Source of the DNA: a bacterium
GTDB taxonomy: Bacteria; Patescibacteriota; Saccharimonadia; CAILAD01; GCA-016700035
Reading direction: 5' to 3'
NCBI GenBank assembly: GCA_020854115.1
Contig: JADZGC010000016.1
Coordinates: 1-59,872 of the forward strand
DNA length: 59,872 nt
Positions 43,536-51,291 of the stretch are shown here, piece after piece; position 1 is the first letter of the stretch; every line of letters starts with the position of its first letter. The position numbers and the translations under genes were made by a program. Under the pieces are notes generated by a model. It had not been told where the DNA came from. It ran no database searches and saw only the letters and a program-made list of their open reading frames with translations.

Positions 43536-44051
43536 CTAGGCTACACGTTCGTGAACGAGGCCATCAATGGACATCACGCTGACGAAACGGTGCTCTAGCG
43601 AACCAGGCAGAGTTCTGTAGCGGCGACCCATCCGCTTCCCGAAACCAACCACCGTACACGGGATATGTGCTAGCTCGAGCTCTCGCACCTCGTGAGCGAA
43701 GTTGTTCCTGTCATGCGACACGATGATGACCTTCGCAAGACGATCAGTGTCCCAAACTTGATACAGCTTAGCCACCATGAGATCGTCGACATCGTCAGGA
43801 TTGCCCTCGCGCTTGTAGTTCATGTAGGTCTTGAAGCCTACGAAGCGAAGGTGTTCCTGCTGCTCGAAGCGCTTGGCGATCGGCGCCCGCTCCTGATTCA
43901 GGTAGGCCCAGGCTTCCAGTTCAGTACCGCCAGCCTCTACACGCAACCATTCCAGTAGCGCATGCCAGTTCGGACGATTGCGAGTCACTTCTGCGAACTG
44001 AATGACGATGTTTGGCACATCGACCAGTGCTAGTGTGATCGGTCTCTGCAT
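43536..44051 (-). CDS. NYN/PIN-like RNase-fold protein, GC-rich cassette
   Basis: 171 residues. Acidic cluster of the NYN fold: LALVDVPNIV near res 7-16, DDVDDLMVAKLY near 86-97, VIIVSHDRNNF near 107-117, then a beta-strand predicting VGFGKRMGRR. The usual DGxN start is D-V-PN here. Could be a ribonuclease or a nucleic-acid-binding relative. SD AAGGAGGTG 5 nt before ATG; own promoter and terminator. Confidence 0.75.
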   Translation of the reverse strand: MQRPITLALVDVPNIVIQFAEVTRNRPNWHALLEWLRVEAGGTELEAWAYLNQERAPIAKRFEQQEHLRFVGFKTYMNYKREGNPDDVDDLMVAKLYQVWDTDRLAKVIIVSHDRNNFAHEVRELELAHIPCTVVGFGKRMGRRYRTLPGSLEHRFVSVMSIDGLVHERVA

Positions 44052-44094
44052 GTTTTCACCTCCTTAGCAGAGATGGGGAAGGTACATATGGTAT

Positions 44095-44122
44095 ATTATA
44101 ACAGAATGATCTATGTTGTCAA
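44095..44122 (-). promoter_or_regulatory. fully consensus promoter of NYN cassette
   Basis: On the minus strand TTGACA (44122-44117), 16 bp, TATAAT (44100-44095). Both boxes are perfect consensus. Confidence 0.93.
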
Positions 44123-44158
44123 CTATCTACGACAGCCTTGGTGACGGCCTTCGTTTGC

Positions 44159-45208
44159 CTAACCAAGCTTTTTCTTGAAGACCTCGACCAGCTCTACAGG
44201 TGTCGGATCGATTTCATTCATCATACCGAGATATGAAGACATATAGTCCCCAAGTAGAATCGTCCAGAGAAGCTGCTGAAGTGGCGTCGTTCCCTGCGCC
44301 TCAACAACGATAGGCTCGTAGCCGTGCCCTTTGAGTACCTCGGCCATGACATCGATGCGCTTGAGAATACGCTCGTGCTCGAGTGAGCTTCTCAGCACCA
44401 CACCTGTGACTGTTTTCTCGGACGAGAAGAGCCAGCCCTGCATTTCGTTGTGGTTTAGTTCTGGAAAAGCATTACACCAGGCTTGTTGCTTAGCGTTTTC
44501 ATTGATGTCAATCTTCCACTTATAGATAGCCGAGCGAAGCGCCATACCGCCATAGATCACTACCGGCTTACCGACTAGCTGCTCAGCAATATCCAGAGCT
44601 AGATTCTTGCCGTCGACGTCATCTTGATTAAACTGACTCTTCTGGATATCGAGCCAATCAGCGACATCCAGAAGCTCTCGTCGCAGATCAGTGCCTTCTG
44701 TAAGCCCTGCGTCTTCGAGTAAGCAAGCAAGTGCCTTGAGCCCAGCAAACACACTAAGGCGTGGCTGCGACACTTCTGGAAGCTTCAGGAGCATATGCCC
44801 TGCTTCTTCAGCCCGCTTCAGGAGCTCTCCCCCGGCCGTCATCACGACGATACGCGCCGAGCGCTTCTTCGCATCCTCGTAAGCCGCTAGTGTCTCCTCC
44901 GTATTCCCCGAATAGCTCGAGAGAATCACCAGACTATGCGCCTCGACATACTCCGGCAAATTATACCCGCGTACGATCTCAAATGGCACCTTCAGCCGAC
45001 TTGCTAGCCAATTACGAGCCATATCAGCCGCTAAAGCCGAGCCTCCCATGCCAGCGAGCGCGATGTGCTGCAATCCCTGCCCCCAGGATGGCGTGATATC
45101 TTGATCCATACTGTCAGCGAAGTTCAGTCGCAGATGAGCCGGCTGAGCATCAACCGCCCCGAGAATGTTGTGTTTGTCGTGCGCGAGGAGGGAATCAAGA
45201 TTTTTCAT
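44159..45208 (-). CDS. bifunctional phosphoglucose/phosphomannose isomerase
   Basis: Interconverts fructose-6-P with glucose-6-P and mannose-6-P. Two SIS domains: MGGSALAADMARN and SSYSGNTEETLAAYEDA in the first; NENAKQQAWCNAFPELNHNE in the second, the hallmark of the archaeal/CPR PGI-PMI type. 349 residues. Supplies hexose-P to the PMM at 57475. TATAAT (45222-45217) ends 8 nt before ATG: leaderless. Confidence 0.93.
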   Translation of the reverse strand: MKNLDSLLAHDKHNILGAVDAQPAHLRLNFADSMDQDITPSWGQGLQHIALAGMGGSALAADMARNWLASRLKVPFEIVRGYNLPEYVEAHSLVILSSYSGNTEETLAAYEDAKKRSARIVVMTAGGELLKRAEEAGHMLLKLPEVSQPRLSVFAGLKALACLLEDAGLTEGTDLRRELLDVADWLDIQKSQFNQDDVDGKNLALDIAEQLVGKPVVIYGGMALRSAIYKWKIDINENAKQQAWCNAFPELNHNEMQGWLFSSEKTVTGVVLRSSLEHERILKRIDVMAEVLKGHGYEPIVVEAQGTTPLQQLLWTILLGDYMSSYLGMMNEIDPTPVELVEVFKKKLG

Positions 45209-45273
45209 ATGTCGCTATTATACTGATCTCCCCACCGGATGTCAGGTAGCACACCGACAGATCGCGCAATGTC

Positions 45274-45392
45274 TTGCGAAATTTTGTAAATAATGGTAGT
45301 ATCAACAAATCGGTTTTGTGCCTTATCAACGGCGATATAAGCACAAATACGACTGAAAAGCACCTACTAGCACCTACAAGGAAGGCAAGACA
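45274..45392 (+). promoter_or_regulatory. promoter and leader with cassette octamers
   Basis: TTGCGA (45274-45279), 17 bp, TAGTAT (45297-45302). Leader hairpin TTTGTGCCTTATC/GATATAAGCACAAA, then two copies of GCACCTAC (45360-45367, 45370-45377) and SD AAGGAAGG. Confidence 0.75.
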
Positions 45393-45797
45393 TTGGCTTT
45401 CAAGACCACACAGGAGAACTGGCTCAGCGAGCTTCGCAAGCGAGTCAACCTAGACAAGGGCAAGAAGCCCACCAGCCTGCTGGATGCACAGTTCTCCGAC
45501 TGCCAGGACTGCTGGGGATCCGTCATCCGACAGGAGCCCGAGTACGTCGTTCAATTCCTGATGAAGTACATCGTCACCAAGCCCTTTCAGCCGATGACCA
45601 ACTCGCAGTACCGCCGCCTCAAGGAACTGCTCATCGCGGTCTGCGAGCGCGCCGCTTTCCTCCGAGAGCGCGGCGGCGTCATGCGAGGTTTCGACGAACT
45701 CATGCAGGCTCTCGCCACGCACATGCCGGAGCTCAACCGCGACCTGCGGGAGCACGAGGAGTCACTGCAGCGCGAGTCGCTCGACCCCATCGCCTGA
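45393..45797 (+). CDS. helical hypothetical protein, GC-rich cassette
   Basis: 134 residues from a TTG start (AAGGAAGG 8 nt upstream). Soluble, predicted mainly helical, Cys pair in SDCQDCW. No family recognised. Closed by a strong terminator; convergent with the cassette at 45949. Confidence 0.75.
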   Translation: MAFKTTQENWLSELRKRVNLDKGKKPTSLLDAQFSDCQDCWGSVIRQEPEYVVQFLMKYIVTKPFQPMTNSQYRRLKELLIAVCERAAFLRERGGVMRGFDELMQALATHMPELNRDLREHEESLQRESLDPIA

Positions 45798-45842
45798 CAG
45801 GCACCACTTCGTGTGGGTAAGGCTTCGGGACCTGCACACACC

Positions 45843-45876
45843 GCCCCGGGACATCACGTCCCGGGGCACTTCTTTT
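45843..45876 (+). terminator. 10-bp GC stem terminator
   Basis: GCCCCGGGAC (45843-45852) / GTCCCGGGGC (45858-45867), then ACTTCTTTTATT. Confidence 0.93.
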
Positions 45877-45889
45877 ATTCATAAGATTA

Positions 45890-45937
45890 TTATAAAAAAA
45901 CAGGGTGTTGATCTGGAAATAATCCAGACCAACACCC
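45890..45937 (-). terminator. terminator of 45949 cassette
   Basis: Minus strand GGGTGTTGGTCTGGA / TCCAGATCAACACCC (45937-45903), then TGTTTTTTTAT. Confidence 0.93.
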
Positions 45938-45948
45938 AAGTGGGATCA

Positions 45949-46548
45949 TCAGCTCACGCCGACGAGCTCCCTTGTGTCGTCGACCTCATCGAGATCGTCG
46001 ATCTGATCGATGCACTCGGCATCCTCGCTCAGCTCGGAGCGATGGAATAACACATCGTCGAGATCCCTCAGTGCCTTGAGGATCGCCGCCATGTGGACCT
46101 GATTCAGCGGCCTGCGCGACCCCTGCCCTCGATCCAAGTCGAGCCACTCCTGCTGTTCGTGCGGAAGCCGCTCGAAGGCAGATGCGTACTCGGGATGCTG
46201 ACGCGTGGTACTGAACTCAGAAGTCGGGCCCAGGATGAGCAGCGCCCACTCACACCAGACTTCCCAGTAGTCAGCGAGCTCCTCGCGCATGACGAGACCC
46301 TCAGCAACCACCCAGGCCTCGTGTGCCTGACGGAAGAACTCCAGCCCGATCACCTTCTGAGGCGTTCTGTCCGAAAGCAGTGCTTCGCGGATCTTGTTCT
46401 TCATCAGATCGTTGGAATGGATCCTGCGGTAATGGTCGAAGTTGAGCTCATCGCGATCCAGAGCCAGCAATGCGACCACGGCCAGCTCATCGATCAGGTC
46501 AGCCTGTGTCAGCTGACGGACTTGCGGTAGGCGTGGGGAAGACTCCAC
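45949..46548 (-). CDS. acidic hypothetical protein, GC-rich cassette
   Basis: 199 residues from GTG (SD AAAGGGG). Soluble, rich in Glu/Leu/Asp, mainly helical with an acidic C-terminus (SEDAECIDQIDDLDEVDD). No family recognised. Promoter at 46626-46654; leader carries GCACCTAC. Confidence 0.75.
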   Translation of the reverse strand: MESSPRLPQVRQLTQADLIDELAVVALLALDRDELNFDHYRRIHSNDLMKNKIREALLSDRTPQKVIGLEFFRQAHEAWVVAEGLVMREELADYWEVWCEWALLILGPTSEFSTTRQHPEYASAFERLPHEQQEWLDLDRGQGSRRPLNQVHMAAILKALRDLDDVLFHRSELSEDAECIDQIDDLDEVDDTRELVGVS

Positions 46549-46569
46549 GGTACCCCTTTCGTTTCTCTT

Positions 46570-46654
46570 GTAGGTGCTTTTTTGGTTGCGGCTAAGACGC
46601 CGTTGTCAGATGCCGCGAACTTCTAATGCTATCAAAAAATCACTATTTTGTCAA
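46570..46654 (-). promoter_or_regulatory. promoter and octamer leader of 45949 cassette
   Basis: Minus strand TTGACA (46654-46649), 17 bp, TAGCAT (46631-46626). Octamer GCACCTAC at 46577-46570. The segment AACGGCG..TTAG resembles AACGGCGATATAAG in the 45274 leader. Confidence 0.8.
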
Positions 46655-46682
46655 AGGGTAACATTAGAATAAGGCAACAAAA

Positions 46683-46717
46683 AGATGAAGCGCCAACCCG
46701 ATGACAGGTTGACGCTT
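46683..46717 (-). terminator. terminator of small-protein unit
   Basis: Minus strand AAGCGTCAACC / GGTTGGCGCTT (46717-46688), then CATCTTTTTGTTG. Confidence 0.85.
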
Positions 46718-46751
46718 ATTTGTGGTGTAGCCGAAGGTGGCTACAGAGCCG

Positions 46752-46892
46752 TCACTTGGCCCCCTTCTTGACCGAGGCGGGCGGAGCAGTCGGTGCGATG
46801 GCTCGGAGTGGGAGCTCCTGATCCCACACACGGGTGGTGAGCCCCTGGGTGGGGCGCCGGTGATCGGCGCAGAACTGCTGGCTCTTCATCAT
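46752..46892 (-). CDS. 46-residue basic protein
   Basis: Begins ATG ATG AAG (46892) after AAAGGATGTG. Basic, Pro/Ala-rich; includes QQFCADHRRPTQGL and a C-terminal SVKKGAK. GC-rich codons. Leader holds GCACCTAC (46926-46919) and, upstream, a CTCTCCC..CACTCTG / CAGAGTG..GGGAGAG hairpin (46977-47023). No family recognised; the same bases also carry a longer frame in another phase, rejected for lack of RBS. Confidence 0.55.
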   Translation of the reverse strand: MMKSQQFCADHRRPTQGLTTRVWDQELPLRAIAPTAPPASVKKGAK

Positions 46893-47140
46893 TGAAGAAA
46901 TCACATCCTTTCGGGGAAGTAGGTGCGGATGAGAAGTCTAGACGGTGCTCGTGTGAGCTCCTTCGAGACCTCTCCCGCAACACTCTGGTCTATCTGATCA
47001 CAGAGTGCTCTGGGAGAGGGCAAAACGTTTGGAAGTTGGTCATGAGACCGGGGAGTAAGGTAGTACCCGGGACGAACCCAGATATACCCGTATGCGACAA
47101 GCTGTCACATACCTCCCCGGCCTCAGCTGCGTACTAACCG

Positions 47141-47461
47141 CTACCGACGGCCGCCCTGGGGCTTCTGGCCCTTGGGCTGCTGGCGCTTGGCCCGCTCAGC
47201 CTTGTCGCGCTCGGACTTTGCCGACTTCTTGGTGGAACGCCGCCCACGGCTCTTACCGCCACCCGCGTTGGGCACGTGCAACTCGCCGAAGAAGCGCTTC
47301 GACAGGAAATCGAGCCGGTCCGCCACCGCCTTGAGGGCGTTGGGGTGGAGCTTCTCGCCGCGACCGGCGAGCACCTCGTCCAGCACCTTGACCCGCCACT
47401 GCGGATCGTTGGCGTTCGGACGGGTGTCCACCAGGTCGGCGCGCATCGGGGAGGCCACCAT
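47141..47461 (-). CDS. basic-tailed hypothetical protein, GC-rich cassette
   Basis: 106 residues: a compact N-terminal domain (DPQWRVKVLDEVLAGRGEKL, KAVADRLDFLSKRFFGEL) and a ~45-residue Lys/Arg/Gly/Gln tail typical of nucleic-acid or ribosome binding. GGAG lies just before ATG but inside the leader helix described next. No family recognised. Confidence 0.7.
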   Translation of the reverse strand: MVASPMRADLVDTRPNANDPQWRVKVLDEVLAGRGEKLHPNALKAVADRLDFLSKRFFGELHVPNAGGGKSRGRRSTKKSAKSERDKAERAKRQQPKGQKPQGGRR

Positions 47462-47575
47462 GGTCTCCGCATATCTGTAGACTATCTGCTCAATCAGATG
47501 CGCACCGGATTGGCTCCAGACAAGAACAGATTGGCAACAGATATGAGTCAGATAGGTATCAGATACGCGGAGACC
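47462..47575 (-). promoter_or_regulatory. leader helix that hides the start region
   Basis: GGTCTCCGCGTATCTG (47575-47560) pairs over 16 positions (one G-U) with CAGATATGCGGAGACC (47477-47462), which ends immediately at the ATG of 47141-47461 and contains its GGAG. The 82-nt loop has repeated ATCTG words. TTGACA lies at about 47609-47604 but no good -10 at 17 bp. Confidence 0.6.
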
Positions 47576-47698
47576 AGATATTCACCTGGTATATTTCCAA
47601 ACGTTTTGTCAAAGTAAACCTGGCAAATTGCTAGGATTTACATACTATCACAGATTATTATTTTTGTCAATATATATGGACATTTAAATCTCATTCGA

Positions 47699-47726
47699 TA
47701 CATGGCTCATATATATGAGCCATGTA
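47699..47726. promoter_or_regulatory. 28-bp perfect palindrome (operator candidate)
   Basis: TACATGGCTCATAT followed by its exact reverse complement. It lies 12 bp before the -10 TATAGT (47739-47744), over the -35 position of the nuclease-like gene, so binding there would block RNA polymerase. Confidence 0.75.
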
Positions 47727-47750
47727 CTAACGCTGTGTTATAGTAAAAAT

Positions 47751-48611
47751 ATGAATACACATCTATCAGAAGCGGAGAGCAAGCCTAGCTCCACATTAGT
47801 TCAGCACAAGCCCGAGAACCAACCTGAATTACTGGACACTAATATCCCAGTAGAAGAGCTGCGAACAGAGTTTGATATGGAATTCAACGCCTTTATGAGT
47901 AAAAGAAGGGAGTACAAGCAAGAAGCTATCGACCTGAGACATCCGCAGCCGGCTCGTTACGCCGAAAGTAAGCTTTTTAAAGACCGGGTGCTGAACCCTG
48001 ATTTCGCACAGCTTGGCGAATTTTCAGATATCCTTTTTCAGTGCCCTATTGCAGGAGATTTGCAAGAACGCATTGATCGAGCTCGATATCAACGTTTGAC
48101 CATAGACAATGGCGCAAGAGATCGCGAATTAACACCTTCAGAAAAATTGGAGATTTCCCAGCTCAAGGAAGAAATCCGGTCATTAAGGGATCAATTAATC
48201 CCTTTCAACCATATGTTGAGAAAGCTACTCGTCGAGAACCCTGATGCATTTACTGAAGAAGGTCTCGCGAATTACCTGAGTGAAGCCATGGGTAAAAAAT
48301 ACAAGACGGCACGTACTTTAATTGCAGGCGTAGGGGCAGAAGTTGCCACATATAGATTGCTTAGCGAGCATAATGTAGCAGTTGGACTTAGTACTGCAGC
48401 GCAAGAGCCTAAAGGGATAGACCTGCTCGTTCAAGATAAAGGCGTAGTGAAACTCATTGATGTCAAAACCGGCGGGAATCAGACTGATGGCAACGTACGT
48501 GATCAGAAGCCAAATCACTTTACACTCAATCTAGATCGCTCTATGTATGAAGATTTCAAAATTAAACCTGAGTACGAAGACGAGATATTGTCTAAGCTAG
48601 AAATTATATAA
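47751..48611 (+). CDS. PD-(D/E)XK nuclease-like protein
   Basis: 286 residues. Long charged helical N-terminal part, then a C-terminal core: GAEVATYRLL (Glu ~198), GIDLLVQ (Asp ~222), LIDVKTGG (Asp-x-Lys ~237). This E..D..DxK layout is the restriction-endonuclease-like fold. Start ATG 47751 is preferred (TATAGT ends 6 nt before, leaderless) over the ATG at 47715 lying in the palindrome. No methylase or toxin partner is adjacent. Lower GC than the flanking cassettes. Confidence 0.65.
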   Translation: MNTHLSEAESKPSSTLVQHKPENQPELLDTNIPVEELRTEFDMEFNAFMSKRREYKQEAIDLRHPQPARYAESKLFKDRVLNPDFAQLGEFSDILFQCPIAGDLQERIDRARYQRLTIDNGARDRELTPSEKLEISQLKEEIRSLRDQLIPFNHMLRKLLVENPDAFTEEGLANYLSEAMGKKYKTARTLIAGVGAEVATYRLLSEHNVAVGLSTAAQEPKGIDLLVQDKGVVKLIDVKTGGNQTDGNVRDQKPNHFTLNLDRSMYEDFKIKPEYEDEILSKLEII

Positions 48612-48675
48612 TATGCTTGACTTACTAAGTATATTATGAGATTATAATTCAGCTTAGATTACCGAGGAGGTGATT

Positions 48676-48861
48676 ATGGCTGGTACCTTGGGCTGCCAAA
48701 TGGCTACCCCAACACTATGGGATATCCTGGAGACTCCTCCAATCAATCCCGCAGCAATCGACGCATTTTACGCACATCTCGTCAACTGTCCGACCTGTCG
48801 GGCAAAGTTCGATGATCTGGATCTGCCAGATCCGGACGACATTGCTACTGCGTCACCATAG
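48676..48861 (+). CDS. small CxxC protein, zinc-finger-like
   Basis: 61 residues from MAGTLGCQ, SD GAGGAGGTG. C-terminal FYAHLVNCPTCRAKFDDL resembles the HxxxCxxC motif of anti-sigma zinc-finger (zf-HC2) proteins, but no membrane part follows. Promoter TTGACT (48617-48622) and TATAAT (48643-48648) are 20 bp apart. Confidence 0.65.
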   Translation: MAGTLGCQMATPTLWDILETPPINPAAIDAFYAHLVNCPTCRAKFDDLDLPDPDDIATASP

Positions 48862-48889
48862 TGACCAGGCGACTCGCTCGCCTGGTCAC
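48861..48889 (+). terminator. 12-bp perfect stem terminator
   Basis: GTGACCAGGCGA (48861-48872) / TCGCCTGGTCAC (48878-48889), then TTCCCCTTTAT. Confidence 0.92.
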
Positions 48890-48903
48890 TTCCCCTTTAT
48901 ATT

Positions 48904-48933
48904 AAAAAAGGACCCGATCATTGGGTCCTTTTT
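48904..48933 (-). terminator. groEL terminator
   Basis: AAAAAAGGACCC / GGGTCCTTTTT; U-run on the minus strand, 12 bp after the groEL stop. Confidence 0.93.
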
Positions 48934-48944
48934 GTAAGGTGATT

Positions 48945-50851
<1,907 letters not shown>

Positions 50852-50921
50852 ACCACCTCCTACTTCTTATTATTTGATTACTCGATTGATTTTACTAGTG
50901 CCTCTGGTTGTGACAGAAGCA

Positions 50922-50948
50922 TTAGCACTCTCAATGCGTGAGTGCTAA
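50922..50948. promoter_or_regulatory. CIRCE operator
   Basis: TTAGCACTC, 9-bp spacer, GAGTGCTAA: perfect match to the HrcA operator. It starts 6 bp downstream of the -10 box, so repressor binding covers the start of transcription. hrcA itself is not in the window. Confidence 0.97.
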
Positions 50949-50953
50949 ATATT

Positions 50954-50982
50954 AGTATAGGTAGATCTGTTAGGGGCGTCAA
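50954..50982 (-). promoter_or_regulatory. groESL promoter
   Basis: Minus strand TTGACG (50982-50977), 17 bp, TATACT (50959-50954). Confidence 0.9.
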
Positions 50983-51080
50983 GCATCTACGATTGCCAAC
51001 ACAAAAATATAAACGCCACCCACATACCAGACGTGAGCGGCGAATTGATCTATGCGGACCGCAGTCTAAGGAAGCCCTTT

Positions 51081-51179
51081 CTACGCCCATGCTCGATAGC
51101 GGGCTTCCTGTGCGGGGGGTGAGCGGCCTGGATTCGCAGCGGCCGCTGGTGGTGAGGACTGACGTGTTTCGTCCGCCAT
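51081..51179 (-). CDS. 32-residue Pro/Ala-rich micro-ORF
   Basis: ATG at 51179, TAG at 51081; product rich in Pro, Ala, Arg (QSSPPAAAANPGRSPPAQEA). It lies 35 nt after a good promoter and runs into a hairpin GGAAGCCC/GGGCTTCC (51111-51070). No clear SD. The transcript could equally be a non-coding RNA ending at the CGCC..CAC/GTG..GGCG stem and TTTATATTTTT near 51005. Nothing else seen in 50983-51291. Confidence 0.4.
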   Translation of the reverse strand: MADETRQSSPPAAAANPGRSPPAQEARYRAWA

Positions 51180-51220
51180 GATGACTACCGATCTAGTAGA
51201 GGTACAATGAACTGGCGGCT

Positions 51221-51249
51221 ATTCTACCAGGATTTCACTAGATTGTCAT
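51221..51249 (-). promoter_or_regulatory. promoter of micro-ORF/sRNA unit
   Basis: Minus strand ATGACA (51249-51244), 17 bp, TAGAAT (51226-51221). Confidence 0.7.
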
Positions 51250-51291
51250 CAGACTGAAGTACGAGGAAGGGTCCTGTAATATAGTTATTTC

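Noticed and set aside
46741-46983. 80-codon minus frame overlapping the 46-residue gene
   Set aside because: Lacks an RBS and runs through the leader hairpin; the 46-codon phase has AAAGGA and the cassette octamer.
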